A stretch of 64,000 nucleotides of DNA from Chryseobacterium indologenes (GCF_001295265.1 NZ_LJOD01000001.1:186001-250000), one strand, 5' to 3'. Positions 1-10,031 are shown, numbered from the stretch's first letter. Numbers and translations: made by a program. The notes: a model not told the origin generated them from the sequence alone.

Positions 1-516
1 TTCATTGGCGACAATATGGGCTATTTTATTATCGTAGTACGTTGAAAAACTAAGATCAATTTCAAAAACTCCGCTGTTTAAACCATCGTAATAATTGATT
101 TTTCCGAGCATGAAATAGCTGTTGTCACGGTCAACTCTTCCTGCACGATAATACCTGTAAAAATAGGTGTCGCAAATACTTTCTTTGTATTCCGATTTAA
201 GAGATTTCAATTCATTCTCATAATAGTTTAGGTGCATTTTACCAGTGTTAAACGGGCAGGTAGTTTCTATACGGAATACTTTGTTATAGTAAATGAGCTT
301 TCCTAAAATCTGCGGTTTGATGTTCTTGAAAAAATCTATTTCCTGATGTTCATTTTCAAATCCGCTCTGTACAACTTTTGCTTTTACGTTTAACAGAATT
401 TCGTTAAGGGATAAGGTCATTTGATAAGCCTCTTCCGCCGTTGGCATCAGTAGTGAAGAAATTTTATCTTCCTGATGCCTTATTTGCGATAATATTTTAC
501 TCAATAGGATTTCCAT
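1..516 (-). CDS. RteC domain protein (partial, 5' part only)
   Basis: The reading frame opens at an ATG at 516 and stays open for 172 codons to the window edge, so the C-terminus is missing. The protein carries a run reading YFYRYYRAGRVDRDNSYF followed by a segment with FEIDLSFSTYYDNKIA, which matches the RteC family as I know it. RteC proteins control excision of CTnDOT-like conjugative transposons in Bacteroidota, and copies are scattered in integrated elements. Nothing else of such an element (integrase, tra genes) is visible here, so it presumably extends beyond position 1. The role is inferred from family resemblance only. Confidence 0.8.
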   Translation of the reverse strand, partial: MEILLSKILSQIRHQEDKISSLLMPTAEEAYQMTLSLNEILLNVKAKVVQSGFENEHQEIDFFKNIKPQILGKLIYYNKVFRIETTCPFNTGKMHLNYYENELKSLKSEYKESICDTYFYRYYRAGRVDRDNSYFMLGKINYYDGLNSGVFEIDLSFSTYYDNKIAHIVANE

Positions 517-669
517 AGTACAATCGGTTTAAAATTATCATAACCTTTCTCCGAATACATCTATTGATGATTTGTCAAAATTTGGAAATAATACTGGAAT
601 AAATATCACAGGTTCCCCACAGTGGGGGGATTTTTTCGAGAACTGTTTTATACGGAAAGGATGAAAAAA

Positions 670-705
670 AGGATAAAGCACCATCGTACTTTATCCTATA
701 TTTTT
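670..705 (+). terminator. Terminator-like hairpin
   Basis: A 9-bp perfect stem, AGGATAAAG (670-678) with CTTTATCCT (689-697), has a 10-nt loop and is followed by a T-rich run. It has the shape of an intrinsic terminator for plus-strand transcription, yet no plus-strand gene lies to its left. It may be a leftover of an inserted element. Confidence 0.45.
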
Positions 706-713
706 TATATTTG
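706..713 (+). promoter_or_regulatory. Candidate -7 element TATATTTG
   Basis: Exact match to the Bacteroidota -7 consensus TAnnTTTG, immediately after a terminator-like hairpin. Downstream there is only a 39-codon GTG-start frame (739-858) without known motifs, so what it would transcribe is unclear. Confidence 0.3.
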
Positions 714-880
714 CAGTATTGATTTACAAGGTAATTCAGTGAAAGTAAGCGCAGTGAGCACCATTACTAAATCGTTACCGATTGGATTTTCAATTTTTGT
801 AAACTACTCTTTATTAGCCACTTTGGGCTATATTAATCTTTTTTATAAAAAAATATAAAATTTTAAACAGCTTCAAAATA

Positions 881-912
881 AAAATAGGATGCTAAAGACG
901 GCATCCTATTTT
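881..912 (-). terminator. Intrinsic terminator of the arabinose/symporter operon
   Basis: A 12-bp perfect inverted repeat (AAAATAGGATGC at 881-892, GCATCCTATTTT at 901-912) with an 8-nt loop sits just beyond the stop codon of the symporter gene at 934. T-rich flanks on both sides would let it work in either direction. It marks the 3' end of the long minus-strand locus. Confidence 0.85.
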
Positions 913-933
913 TTTATTATTCATGGTTCACGT

Positions 934-2661
934 TTACCAAAACCTTACATACAAGGCAGTCAGCAAAAGCAGTGTCAGTACTATCAAAACTAAGGTTCTG
1001 TTATCTACTTTAAACATCGTTACATTAATGGCAAAGGCTTTAGGATTAACTTTCGGACCTGCCAGACTAATCAGTATCATGGCAATTATTGTGATAAAAA
1101 ACGACCATCCCATATTAATCAGGAAAGGAATCTCCGTAATGGTATGCACCGCTCCATTCTCCAGCTTTTCATAGGTAAATGCCGTATACATCCACGTCTC
1201 TTTCCCGAAAATTTCTACAGCAAAACTGTTAAAGAATATCGCCAGGACAAAGCCTAAGATAACTCCTACCAAAGCGGCTGTTCCTGTTGTTCTTTTCCAG
1301 AACATTCCCAAAAGGAACATGGCAAAAACTCCAGGACTGATAAAGCCTGTATATTTCTGGATAAATGTGAAACCTCCTTCACCACCAATTCCCAAAACAT
1401 CTGTCCAGGTAAAGGCCAATGCTGCCATCATTGCAATAATAATGACCCAGCGGCCTGTTCTCACCATCTGAATTTCGGTGGCATCTGTTTTAAGATATTT
1501 CTTATAAATATCCAGGGTAAAAATGGTTGAAATACTGTTCACTTTTCCTGCCAGTGAAGCTACAATCGCTGCTGTCAATGCTGCAATGGCTAATCCTTTC
1601 AGCCCTACAGGTAAGAATCCTAATATTGCAGAGTATGCTCCGTCTTTCACTCCGTTGAATCCCGGAAGGTGTCCTTTGGAATATAAAACATAAGCAGCGA
1701 TTCCCGGAAGCATTACGATTACAGGCATGAATAATTTCAGGAAACCCGCAAACAGAATTCCTGTTCTTGCCGTTTTCAGATCTGCCCCTAAAGCTCTCTG
1801 GGTGATATACTGATTACAGCCCCAATAGTTCAGGTTAACAATCCACTGACCGGCAAAATACATGGCCAAGCCTGGCAACACGACATATTTCTGTACCTCA
1901 AGATTCTGAGACATCGCCAACGTAGTTGTGGTTGTTGTTGGTTTTTCAAGAATCAGCTTAAAGTGCTGCGGTGCCTCATTGATCAGGGTATTAAATCCTG
2001 CCAGCGCATTTCCTACAGCCGCTCCGTTGATTCTCTGGTCCACAATCTGCAAAGCCATATACACCGTTGCAAAGCCTCCGATAATAAGGACCGCTACCTG
2101 GATAACGTCTGTATATCCTATCACTTTCATCCCTCCAAGACCGATCAGAAGGGCCATAAGCAGAAGAGCGATCATAATCCCGTGAAGATGTTCTCCTCCC
2201 AGTAAAGTATCGATAGCAAGAGCACCCAGGTAAAGAATGGACGTAAGATTCACGATAACATACAGAAACAGCCAGAATACTGCCATAATCAGCGAAACAG
2301 ATTTGTTATACCTTCTTTCCAGAAACTGAGGCATGGTATAGATCTTATTCTTAAGATAGATTGGTATAAACCATACTGCAATAACGATGAGTGCGACGGC
2401 AGCAATCCATTCGTAAGCGGCAACAGCGATTCCTACAAAGAAACCTTCACCACTCATTCCGATAAACTGCTCAGCGGAAATATTGGAGGCAATTAAGCTG
2501 GCTCCGATCGCCCACCAGGTTAAAGATCCTTCCGCAAGGAAATAGTCCTTACTTCCTGTGGATTCAGATTTTTTCTTTTTATAGATCCATAATCCGTAGG
2601 AAGCTACCACTACGAAATAGACCAGGAATATGATGATATCAATAGTTGCTAAATTTCCCAT
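934..2661 (-). CDS. Na+/sugar symporter (SSS family, SGLT-like)
   Basis: A 575-residue polytopic membrane protein of the solute:sodium symporter family, usual length for SGLT-type carriers. The N-terminal third contains DYFLAEGSLTWWAIGASLIA and NISAEQFIGMSGEG, hallmarks of the vSGLT/sugar branch. It should carry a monosaccharide across the inner membrane coupled to sodium. It is the last gene of araB-araD-araA-mutarotase-symporter, starting 3 nt after the mutarotase stop, so L-arabinose is the likeliest cargo. Xylose is possible because the locus has no other obvious pentose permease. Substrate is inferred from context. Confidence 0.9.
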   Translation of the reverse strand: MGNLATIDIIIFLVYFVVVASYGLWIYKKKKSESTGSKDYFLAEGSLTWWAIGASLIASNISAEQFIGMSGEGFFVGIAVAAYEWIAAVALIVIAVWFIPIYLKNKIYTMPQFLERRYNKSVSLIMAVFWLFLYVIVNLTSILYLGALAIDTLLGGEHLHGIMIALLLMALLIGLGGMKVIGYTDVIQVAVLIIGGFATVYMALQIVDQRINGAAVGNALAGFNTLINEAPQHFKLILEKPTTTTTTLAMSQNLEVQKYVVLPGLAMYFAGQWIVNLNYWGCNQYITQRALGADLKTARTGILFAGFLKLFMPVIVMLPGIAAYVLYSKGHLPGFNGVKDGAYSAILGFLPVGLKGLAIAALTAAIVASLAGKVNSISTIFTLDIYKKYLKTDATEIQMVRTGRWVIIIAMMAALAFTWTDVLGIGGEGGFTFIQKYTGFISPGVFAMFLLGMFWKRTTGTAALVGVILGFVLAIFFNSFAVEIFGKETWMYTAFTYEKLENGAVHTITEIPFLINMGWSFFITIIAMILISLAGPKVNPKAFAINVTMFKVDNRTLVLIVLTLLLLTALYVRFW

Positions 2662-2664
2662 AGT

Positions 2665-3822
2665 TTAGTTTTTAACGGAGAATTTATAGATAGTTTTTGA
2701 CTGGTATTTCTGTCCGGGCTTCAATTCTGTAGAAGGGAAAGAAGACTGATTTGGCGAATCCGGGAAATGCTGGGTCTCCAGACAAAATCCTGTTCTGAAT
2801 TCATTTTTGCCCCCTGTTTTGGTATCAAACTTTCCGTCAAGAAAATTTCCGGAATAAAACTGCACACCAGGTTCATCGGTGAAGACTTCCATCAGTCTTC
2901 CTGTTCCCTGATGATAAACTTTAGCGATGCTTCTTAGTCCTTTTCCGTTCAGAATCCAGTTATGGTCATACCCTTTTCCTTTTTTCAGCTGATCGTCGTC
3001 TGCACCGATATCTTTTCCGATGGGTTTTGACACCGTGAAATCAAAGGGAGTATCTTTTACAGCTTTCTGTTCACCGGTAGGAATCAGGGTTTCATTCACC
3101 GGAAGAAAATGATCTGCGTTAATCTGCAACTCATGATCAGTAATGGTTTTCGTAAAATTTCCGGACAGGTTAAAATAAGAATGCTGGGTAAGGTTCACCA
3201 CTGTAGGCTTATCGGTTTCTGCTTCATAGGAAATTTCCAGAGCATTATCGTCCGTAAGGGTGTAGAAAACAGTTGTTGTGAGCTTTCCCGGATATCCTTC
3301 TTCACCGTCTGCACTGGTATATGATAATTTCAGTGTCGGAAATCTTTTATCTTTTACTTCTTCAATATTCCAGAATCTGGTATGAAATCCTTCTTTTCCC
3401 CCGTGAAGGCTGTTGGGACCATCATTTTTATCAATTTCGTATGTTTTACCTTCCAGTGAAAATTTTGCATTGGCAATCCTGTTGCCGTATCTTCCGATCA
3501 AAGCACCAAAATAATAAGGATTGCCATCGAAATATCCTTCGGGTTTTGTAAAGCCAAGTACCACATCTCCGTATTTCCCGTTTCTGTCCGGGGCGGTTAA
3601 AGAAGTGATAATTCCACCGAAGTTGATGACCTCAACTTTCATCCCGTTTTTATTGGTCAATGTGTATTTTTTAATAGAATCGCCTTTTGGCGTAACTCCA
3701 TAGTCTGACGTATGAATATGCTCCATTTTTCCTGAAATATCCTGTTTGTTATTTTCTTTTCCGCAGCCGAAAATAATTAAAAATAATAAAATAAAAATGC
3801 CGATATATGTTATTTTTCCCAT
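2665..3822 (-). CDS. galM: Aldose 1-epimerase (mutarotase), lipoprotein
   Basis: Aldose 1-epimerase family (385 aa), interconverting alpha and beta anomers of free sugars. The family motifs are visible: GRYGNRIANAKF near residue 110, the LTQHSYFNLSG histidine motif, and a C-terminal block with GFCLETQHFPDSPNQ. The N-terminus is a lipoprotein signal with lipobox IFGC (Cys20), so the enzyme is exported and acylated. This suits anomer conversion of sugars released in the periplasm before uptake by the adjacent symporter. Tight spacing to the symporter gene implies co-transcription. In this context it probably acts on arabinose or xylose; the galM symbol reflects family, not substrate. Confidence 0.9.
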   Translation of the reverse strand: MGKITYIGIFILLFLIIFGCGKENNKQDISGKMEHIHTSDYGVTPKGDSIKKYTLTNKNGMKVEVINFGGIITSLTAPDRNGKYGDVVLGFTKPEGYFDGNPYYFGALIGRYGNRIANAKFSLEGKTYEIDKNDGPNSLHGGKEGFHTRFWNIEEVKDKRFPTLKLSYTSADGEEGYPGKLTTTVFYTLTDDNALEISYEAETDKPTVVNLTQHSYFNLSGNFTKTITDHELQINADHFLPVNETLIPTGEQKAVKDTPFDFTVSKPIGKDIGADDDQLKKGKGYDHNWILNGKGLRSIAKVYHQGTGRLMEVFTDEPGVQFYSGNFLDGKFDTKTGGKNEFRTGFCLETQHFPDSPNQSSFPSTELKPGQKYQSKTIYKFSVKN

Positions 3823-3849
3823 AATTATTTACATATTTTTTAATATTAT

Positions 3850-5346
3850 TTAACGATAATACATTTCATTCCAACGAAGTGTATTTTTAAAATCACGCAT
3901 TCTGGTATCTTCATCAATGACTAATGATTCAATTCCTGCTATCTCAGCAAAATCTTCCAGCTGTTCTGCTGAAATATTTTCACTGTAACATGTATGGTGT
4001 GCACCTCCTGCCAGTATCCAGGCTTCTGCGGCCGTATATAAATCAGGAAGAGGTTTCCATAAAACTCTTGCTACCGGAAGCTTTGGCAGCTCTTCTGTGA
4101 TTTGCAATGCTCTGGTTTTGTTGATGAGTAGTCTGAAATGGTTTCCAAAATCCATCAGGGCAGCGTTCAGGGAATCAATGTTTCCTCTGGAGTTAAAAAC
4201 AAGGCGAACCGGATCTGCTTTTCCTCCGATTCCCAGGGGATGGATCTCACATGAAGGTTTCCCGGCAGCCAGCACAGGATCTACTTCCAGCATATGAGAG
4301 CCTAAAACAGAAGGATTGGAAGGGTCTAAATGATAGGTATAATCTTCCATAAAGGCGTTTCCACCTTCAAGGCCCTGCCCCATTGTTTTCATGGCACGTA
4401 CGAGTGCTGCGGTTTTCCAGTCTCCTTCGCCTGCAAATCCGTATCCTTTCTGCATCAGGCGCTGTACGGCAATTCCAGGCAGCTGTTCCAGGCCGTGAAG
4501 ATCTTCAAAAGTATCAGAGAATCCTTTAAATCCACCGTCTTTTAAAAACTTCTCAAGGCCCAATTCAATTTTTGCAGCGGTGTGCAGCGAACTTCTGTTG
4601 GCTCCTCCTTCCAAAAGAGAAGCTGCCATGTGATAAGAAGATTCATATTCTTCCATAAGGCTTTTTATTTCTCCCTCACTTACAGAATTGATAACGCCTA
4701 CAAGATCACCGATTCCCCAGGTATTGACTGAAAAACCGAACTGTGTTTCAGCTTCCACTTTATCTCCTTCTGTAACGGCTACAAATCTCATATTATCTCC
4801 AAAGCGTGCAAATTTAGCTCCCTGCCAGTCATCCCATCCGGCAGCAACACGGCTCCAGTCACCGATCTGCTTCTGAACCCTTTCTTCTGACCAGTGCCCT
4901 ACCACCACTTTTCTGTTCTTCCGCAACCGGCTTACCATAAAACCAAATTCACGGTCCCCGTGAGCGGCCTGGTTAAGATTCATAAAGTCCATATCCATGG
5001 CAGACCACGGAATATCTCTGTTGAATTGCGTATGCAGATGCAGAAGAGGTTTCTGTAAAATTTTTAATCCTCTGATCCACATTTTAGCGGGTGAAAAGGT
5101 GTGCATCCATGTGATTACCCCTATACAGTTTTCTGCATGATTGGCGGCTGCAATGGTTTCAAATATCTCTTCGGTAGTTTTTACTGTTGGCGTTACAATA
5201 ATTTTTACCGGGATGAAAGAAGATTTTTCAAGTTCTTCCCCAATTTTTTTTGAGTGGTCTGCTACCTGAGCCAATGTTTCAGGTCCATATAAATGCTGAC
5301 TTCCTGTGATGAACCAGATTTCTTTGGTATTGAGAGGTGTTAACAT
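3850..5346 (-). CDS. araA: L-arabinose isomerase
   Basis: Converts L-arabinose to L-ribulose, the first cytoplasmic step of arabinose use. The 498-residue length and full-length similarity fit the AraA family. Active-site motifs are present: [12 protein letters not shown] and FMEDYTYH (the two glutamates), GSHMLEVDP and GGAHHTCYS (the two metal-binding histidines). It lies between araD and the mutarotase, 38 nt after the araD stop, in an operon-like array. No signal peptide, as expected for a cytosolic enzyme. Nothing unusual was seen. Confidence 0.97.
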   Translation of the reverse strand: MLTPLNTKEIWFITGSQHLYGPETLAQVADHSKKIGEELEKSSFIPVKIIVTPTVKTTEEIFETIAAANHAENCIGVITWMHTFSPAKMWIRGLKILQKPLLHLHTQFNRDIPWSAMDMDFMNLNQAAHGDREFGFMVSRLRKNRKVVVGHWSEERVQKQIGDWSRVAAGWDDWQGAKFARFGDNMRFVAVTEGDKVEAETQFGFSVNTWGIGDLVGVINSVSEGEIKSLMEEYESSYHMAASLLEGGANRSSLHTAAKIELGLEKFLKDGGFKGFSDTFEDLHGLEQLPGIAVQRLMQKGYGFAGEGDWKTAALVRAMKTMGQGLEGGNAFMEDYTYHLDPSNPSVLGSHMLEVDPVLAAGKPSCEIHPLGIGGKADPVRLVFNSRGNIDSLNAALMDFGNHFRLLINKTRALQITEELPKLPVARVLWKPLPDLYTAAEAWILAGGAHHTCYSENISAEQLEDFAEIAGIESLVIDEDTRMRDFKNTLRWNEMYYR

Positions 5347-5384
5347 AATTTTCTGATCGTTAATAGTTGTTTGTTTTGAAATGT

Positions 5385-6095
5385 TTAGTGTTTAAATTCC
5401 TGTCCGTAATAGGCATTCTTGCCGTGCTTACGTTCATAGTGTTTTTTGATGAGAGAGTCTTTCAGACGTTCTGCATCAGGATTGATCTGTCTTGTGAGAT
5501 AAGCCATTTCGGCAATGGTTTCCAGCACTTTACTGTTGTAGACTGCTTTTTCTGCATTTTTACCCCAGGTAAACGGGCCGTGATTGCCAATCAGAACCAT
5601 TTCTACTTCTTCCGGGGAGAGCTGCTTTTCTTTAAAGCATTCGAGAATCTGGATTCCTGTATTGTATTCATAATTTCCCTGGATCAGCTCATCCCGCATG
5701 GGTGGAGCGCAGGGAATATCTGTCGTGAGATGGTCTGCATGGGTGGTTCCGAAAACAGGAATATCCATCTGTGCCTGTGCCCACGCTACAGAATAGATCG
5801 CATGAGTGTGGGAAATCCCGCCGATATTTTCCCAGTTTTTATACAGGTAAGCATGGGTCTTGGTATCGGAAGAGGGTCTGAGCCGGCCTTCAATGACATT
5901 GGCATCAAAGTCTAAAATCACCATGTCTTCCGGCTTTAAAATGTCATAGGGAACACCGCTTGGCTTAATGGCAAAAATGCCTTTATCACGGTCTACAGCA
6001 CTTACATTCCCAAAGGTATAGACCACCAGCTTCAGGGCATCCAGCTGCATATTCGCTTCGTAACATTCTCTTTGGAGTTCTTTATAGGTATTCAT
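5385..6095 (-). CDS. araD: L-ribulose-5-phosphate 4-epimerase
   Basis: Converts L-ribulose-5-phosphate to D-xylulose-5-phosphate, feeding the pentose phosphate pathway. Class II aldolase fold: GNVSAVDR and IKPSGVPYD near the N-terminus, the zinc histidines in [14 protein letters not shown] and FGTTHADH, and a third in IGNHGPF. I use the ATG at 6095 (MNTYKELQ) because it aligns with the start of E. coli AraD; another in-frame ATG at 6107 would add four residues. It follows araB by about 33 nt and precedes araA, the classical B-D-A arrangement. Confidence 0.95.
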   Translation of the reverse strand: MNTYKELQRECYEANMQLDALKLVVYTFGNVSAVDRDKGIFAIKPSGVPYDILKPEDMVILDFDANVIEGRLRPSSDTKTHAYLYKNWENIGGISHTHAIYSVAWAQAQMDIPVFGTTHADHLTTDIPCAPPMRDELIQGNYEYNTGIQILECFKEKQLSPEEVEMVLIGNHGPFTWGKNAEKAVYNSKVLETIAEMAYLTRQINPDAERLKDSLIKKHYERKHGKNAYYGQEFKH

Positions 6096-6128
6096 TTTGA
6101 GTATCATTCAAAAGGTTAAAATGAAAAA

Positions 6129-7829
6129 TCAGGAATTCTGAAGTTCTTTTCTGTTGTTTTTCAGTTTGGTATTGTATTCTACAAAATCAGCGAGCTTCTG
6201 GTATTGCTGCATTAATTCTCCGTAGTGCTGCACTTCTTCGGCTTTGGGTTGGTATTCCGCTTCAAATCCGGAGCCCATTTTCATGCTGGCTTCCTGTACG
6301 GTAGGATAAATTCCTGCTGATACGGCCGCATAAACAGCAGCACCCAATGCTGGCGTCTGGTCTGAAGCTGCTACTGCAATCGGCATATCCAGAACATTAG
6401 CGAGTGTCTGCATGATAAACGGTGATTTCCTTGCTACTCCTCCGATTCCGATCACTTTATTGATTTTCACACCTTCCTCTTCAAAACGGTCAACGATCTT
6501 TTTAGCTCCGAAGCAAATGGCATTGACCAAAGCCTTGAAAATATGAGGTGCTTTTGTTCCTAAAGAAAGATGGCTGACCGCTGCTTTAAGTTCCTGGTCT
6601 GCATCCGGTGTCCTTCTTCCGTTTACCCAGTCCAATGCAATCGGAACGCTATCTGAAAGAGGAATTTTTTCTGCTTCAAGGGTTAGTTTTCTGATAAGCT
6701 CTGCCTCCATTTCATCTGCCAGCCTGATCTTCTGCTCTTCTGAAATACTTCCGGAATGCATCATAATCTGTTGAACCGGCCACATGAGGATATCTTTATA
6801 CCATGCCAGCACATCTCCAAAAGCAGACTGTCCTGCTTCAAGACCTATCAGTCCGGGAATTACGGAGCCGTCAACCTGCCCGCAGATTCCTTTTACGGTT
6901 GTACCTTCAATAGCTTCTTGTGAGGCCACCATAATATCGCAGGTAGAAGTTCCCATGATCCTGATCAGTGTATTTTCTTCCACCCTGGCTCCTACTGCGC
7001 CTGAATGGGCATCAAAAGTCCCTACCGTAATAATGGTTTGGGTTGTAAGACCGGTTTTTGCGGCCCATTCTTCATTCAGATAGCCGGCAATTTCATCAGA
7101 AGTATAAGTTTCTTTATATAATTTTGCTCTAAGCTCTCCCAGTGAAGGATCTAGCCTGTTGAGAAATTCTTCAGAAGGCAGGCCATTCCATGATTCATGC
7201 CACATGGCTTTATGACCGGCTGCACAGCGGCTTCTTTTGAAAGTGGACAAGTCCTGATGATCTGATAAAAGATAGGTCAGATAATCACAGTGCTCCATCC
7301 AGGTATAAGCAGCATTTTTTACCGCTTCATCCACTCTGGTGATGTGTAATATTTTGGCCCAAAACCATTCTGATGAATAAATACCGCCTTCATATTTTGT
7401 ATAATCTTCCCCACCCCAGGTTCTTGCAAGGGTGTTGATTTCTTCAGCCTCCCGGATAGCGGTATGGTCTTTCCATAAAACCATCATGGCATTGGGATTC
7501 TCTTCAAATCCCGGAAGCAAGGCCAGGGCTGTTCCATCATTGGTTACTGGTAACGGTGAAGAGCCTGTAGTATCAATACAAATACTAACGATCTGCTCTG
7601 CTGGTATCCCACTTTCTCTTACTACTTCTGAAATGGTTTTCTCCAGACCTTCAATATGATCTGAAGGATGCTGCCTGAAACTGTTAGCTGAGGGATTACA
7701 ATATCTGCCTTCTTTCCATCTCTGGTAATAACTGACCGAAGAAGTTATTTCGGATCCGTTTTCAGTATCGATAAGTACGGCCCGCACAGAATCTGTACCA
7801 TAATCCAGCCCGATAACATATTTTTTCAT
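6129..7829 (-). CDS. araB: Ribulokinase
   Basis: FGGY-family kinase of 566 residues that phosphorylates L-ribulose with ATP. The N-terminal nucleotide-binding motif GLDYGTDSVRAVLID, the CIDTTGSSPLPV strand, GTFDAHSGAVGARV (catalytic aspartate region) and the C-terminal GIGGVARKSPFIMQ and DQTPALGAAVYAA blocks are all present and characteristic of AraB. It is the first gene of araB-araD-araA-galM-symporter. A TATATTTG box lies about 55 nt upstream in a 126-nt gap after the GH51 stop, so this set may have its own promoter inside the larger locus. Confidence 0.96.
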   Translation of the reverse strand: MKKYVIGLDYGTDSVRAVLIDTENGSEITSSVSYYQRWKEGRYCNPSANSFRQHPSDHIEGLEKTISEVVRESGIPAEQIVSICIDTTGSSPLPVTNDGTALALLPGFEENPNAMMVLWKDHTAIREAEEINTLARTWGGEDYTKYEGGIYSSEWFWAKILHITRVDEAVKNAAYTWMEHCDYLTYLLSDHQDLSTFKRSRCAAGHKAMWHESWNGLPSEEFLNRLDPSLGELRAKLYKETYTSDEIAGYLNEEWAAKTGLTTQTIITVGTFDAHSGAVGARVEENTLIRIMGTSTCDIMVASQEAIEGTTVKGICGQVDGSVIPGLIGLEAGQSAFGDVLAWYKDILMWPVQQIMMHSGSISEEQKIRLADEMEAELIRKLTLEAEKIPLSDSVPIALDWVNGRRTPDADQELKAAVSHLSLGTKAPHIFKALVNAICFGAKKIVDRFEEEGVKINKVIGIGGVARKSPFIMQTLANVLDMPIAVAASDQTPALGAAVYAAVSAGIYPTVQEASMKMGSGFEAEYQPKAEEVQHYGELMQQYQKLADFVEYNTKLKNNRKELQNS

Positions 7830-7882
7830 GGTGATGAAACGTTTTTGATTATTGAGATTAATTTCTCCTGATGAGATAAAAA

Positions 7883-7890
7883 CAAATATA
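7883..7890 (-). promoter_or_regulatory. Candidate promoter -7 box upstream of araB
   Basis: Read on the minus strand this is TATATTTG, an exact TAnnTTTG match, in the AT-rich gap between the GH51 gene and araB. The -33 region about 20 nt upstream is only T-rich, without a clear TTG, so the call is moderate. It would allow araBDA to be expressed separately from the hydrolase genes. Confidence 0.45.
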
Positions 7891-7955
7891 AGATTCTATT
7901 TTAAATAAATGTAAAAAATACACTTATTTTTCATAATATACTAATTTACAGACAA

Positions 7956-9947
7956 TTAAAGTAAATTAAGCTTTAAAATCACTAAAGAATTGGCAGGAAT
8001 TTCAGTGGAGATTTTCCCATTTTTGAAGGCAGAAGTCTCTTCTTTAGGTTTCACAGGTTCGGCAGTGAAATTATTTTCACTGGAAAGCTGTGGTGCAGAC
8101 AGAAATATCTGGGTAAATTTTTTGCCAACCTTCATATTTACAGGATTAATACTGATTTTTTTAGCCTGTAAATCAGTATTGACAATTTTAATAATGATTT
8201 CATTCTTATTTATATCCTTGACTGCCGTAGCAAATAAATTTTCCTGTCCTGAAAGAGCTTTTCCTTTATTTTCTATTGTCAGTAAATCTGTTCCTCTATT
8301 ATTGGAGAATAATTTCTGAACATAATAATTAGGAGTGGCATAGGATTTCAGGTTATTGAACCAGATAAGGTCAGGTGTCCATTGCCAGCCTTCAGCGTGG
8401 GCAAAAAGTGGTGCATAAGAAGTCATGTAAACAACATCTGCATTTCTTTCAAGCCCGGTCATGAAAGCGGCTTCTGAAAGTGCTGTCAGCCAGTTATTTT
8501 TATTATCAGGCTTCACCACACCTACAGACTGGGCTGCATACTCCCCGGCAAAAACTTTTGGTCCGGAACGGTCGTAGTGGTCATATCTTGCAGCATTTTT
8601 CATAAACCAGTCGGGTGAATTGTAATAATGCTCGTCTACAATCTGTGCATTAAGCTGTTTCAGCTCTTTCCAGCCATATTCAAAGAATTCGCCATCAGGT
8701 GACGGCCCGCTTCCTGAGATGATCTTAATGTCAGGATATTTTGCATGGATAGCTTTTTCAAACACTTTATAACGTTCGATATAATCCGCTCCCCACTGCT
8801 CATTTCCTACTCCGATAAATTTTAAATTGAAAGGTTTGGCGTGTCCCATATCAGCGCGAAGCTTCCCCCATTTTGTTGTTGCTGAATCTCCGTTGGCAAA
8901 CTCAATCAGGTCCAGGGCATCCTGAACGTACGGATCAAGGTCTTCCATTTTAACGAGTTCTGCCGTATTGAACTGGCATGCCATTCCGCAACTTAGAATA
9001 GGAACAGGTTCTGCACCCAGATCTTCGGAAAGCTGGAAATATTCAAAAAATCCTAACCCGAAAGACTGTCCGTAATCCGGTGTAAGTCTGTGCGGAAATC
9101 CTGTGCTCCATTTGTTGATGAGGTATCCACGGTCAGCCACATTTCCCACTGTTTTTTTCCACTGATATCTTTCTGCCAGCGTTCTTCCTTCAACAATGCA
9201 TCCTCCCGGAAACCGTAAGAATCCCGGCTGTAAATCGTATAGTTTTTGCACCAGATCTTTGCGTAATCCTCCTTTTCTGCCTTTCCAGGTATCCTGAGGA
9301 AAAAGTGAGATCATATCCATATTCACAACGCCGTTTCCTGTAAACGTAATCTGCAGTCTCGCTTTTTCAACCGTTCGTGGAGATTGTAAAACAGTATTGT
9401 ATTTTTGCCATCCTTTCTTTCTTATGATTGTGGAAACAGAAGAGATTTCTTTTCCGTTTTCATCAACAAGCCTCGCATTTACCGCTGCAATATTTCCTGA
9501 AACATTTTCCAGATCAAAACTGAAATCATACTGTTCTCCCAGATGAAGACCGATTCCCCTGAATCCTTCATTTTCCAGAATATAATTTTTATCATTCAGA
9601 ACAGTAATTCGTGCATAATTTTTATTGGTTTTGGCAGGGTCGGAATAAAAGGTCAGAAATCCGGAATCAAGATTTTGGGAAAGCGTTTTTGTATGGGGTT
9701 GTTTCCATCCTGTAAAGGGTTCATCAAATTCAAAACTCCGGTTTTTAATCAGTTCAGCATATATTCCTCCGTCTGCTGCAAAATTGATATCTTCAAAGAA
9801 AATCCCATACATGGTGGGCTGTATTTTAATATTGGCAGGGTTTTCTTTCAGATCAAGATGATAGGTCCGGATGGCATTATTCTGCGCCGAAAAGAAAGCA
9901 GCACTGAGAGAAATAGCAATGGAGAATATTCTGTTTTTTGTAGCCAT
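7956..9947 (-). CDS. GH51 alpha-L-arabinofuranosidase, exported
   Basis: 663 residues with an N-terminal signal peptide (MATKNRIFSIAISLSAAFFSAQ). It removes terminal alpha-L-arabinofuranosyl units from arabinoxylan or its oligomers. Layout: a carbohydrate-binding-like beta domain (about residues 65-190), the TIM-barrel catalytic domain, and the C-terminal AraF beta-sandwich. GH51 signatures are PTMYGIFFEDINFAADGG near the start, GNEQWG with the likely acid/base Glu383, DEHYY, and FAGEYA with the likely nucleophile Glu469. It sits just upstream of araB, so release and catabolism of arabinose are adjacent. Residue roles are assigned by motif. Confidence 0.93.
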   Translation of the reverse strand: MATKNRIFSIAISLSAAFFSAQNNAIRTYHLDLKENPANIKIQPTMYGIFFEDINFAADGGIYAELIKNRSFEFDEPFTGWKQPHTKTLSQNLDSGFLTFYSDPAKTNKNYARITVLNDKNYILENEGFRGIGLHLGEQYDFSFDLENVSGNIAAVNARLVDENGKEISSVSTIIRKKGWQKYNTVLQSPRTVEKARLQITFTGNGVVNMDMISLFPQDTWKGRKGGLRKDLVQKLYDLQPGFLRFPGGCIVEGRTLAERYQWKKTVGNVADRGYLINKWSTGFPHRLTPDYGQSFGLGFFEYFQLSEDLGAEPVPILSCGMACQFNTAELVKMEDLDPYVQDALDLIEFANGDSATTKWGKLRADMGHAKPFNLKFIGVGNEQWGADYIERYKVFEKAIHAKYPDIKIISGSGPSPDGEFFEYGWKELKQLNAQIVDEHYYNSPDWFMKNAARYDHYDRSGPKVFAGEYAAQSVGVVKPDNKNNWLTALSEAAFMTGLERNADVVYMTSYAPLFAHAEGWQWTPDLIWFNNLKSYATPNYYVQKLFSNNRGTDLLTIENKGKALSGQENLFATAVKDINKNEIIIKIVNTDLQAKKISINPVNMKVGKKFTQIFLSAPQLSSENNFTAEPVKPKEETSAFKNGKISTEIPANSLVILKLNLL

Positions 9948-9987
9948 TAAAATTTATTTTATAAAATCATGATTATTTAAATAAGCG

Positions 9988-10021
9988 AAAGCCATCATAA
10001 CCCATATTTTACGATGGCTTT
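9988..10021 (-). terminator. Hairpin downstream of the GH30 gene
   Basis: A 9-bp inverted repeat (AAAGCCATC, 9988-9996; GATGGCTTT, 10013-10021) lies between the GH30 stop and the GH51 start. The tract after it on the minus strand is AT-rich but lacks a long U run, so termination may be partial, or it may protect the upstream message. Confidence 0.5.
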
Positions 10022-10031
10022 ATATTTAATT

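Larger units (their letters stand above)
517..933. other. Gene-poor junction between rteC and the sugar locus
   Basis: No convincing gene. A GTG-initiated frame (622-858, 78 codons) crosses a terminator-like hairpin and has no recognisable motif, so I do not call it. The interval holds a short GC-rich palindrome (CCCC-N5-GGGG, 615-627) followed by T6, a hairpin at 670-697, a TATATTTG box at 706-713, and the terminator of the symporter gene at 881-912. It looks like the boundary of the element that carries rteC. Confidence 0.5.

Noticed and set aside
622..858. 78-codon plus-strand frame starting with GTG
   Set aside because: It crosses a terminator-like hairpin and a promoter box, has no recognisable motif and is AT-rich at its end; probably not a gene as a whole.
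5367..5915. 182-codon plus-strand frame
   Set aside because: Lies antisense to araD, whose motifs are unmistakable; a shadow of its codon pattern.
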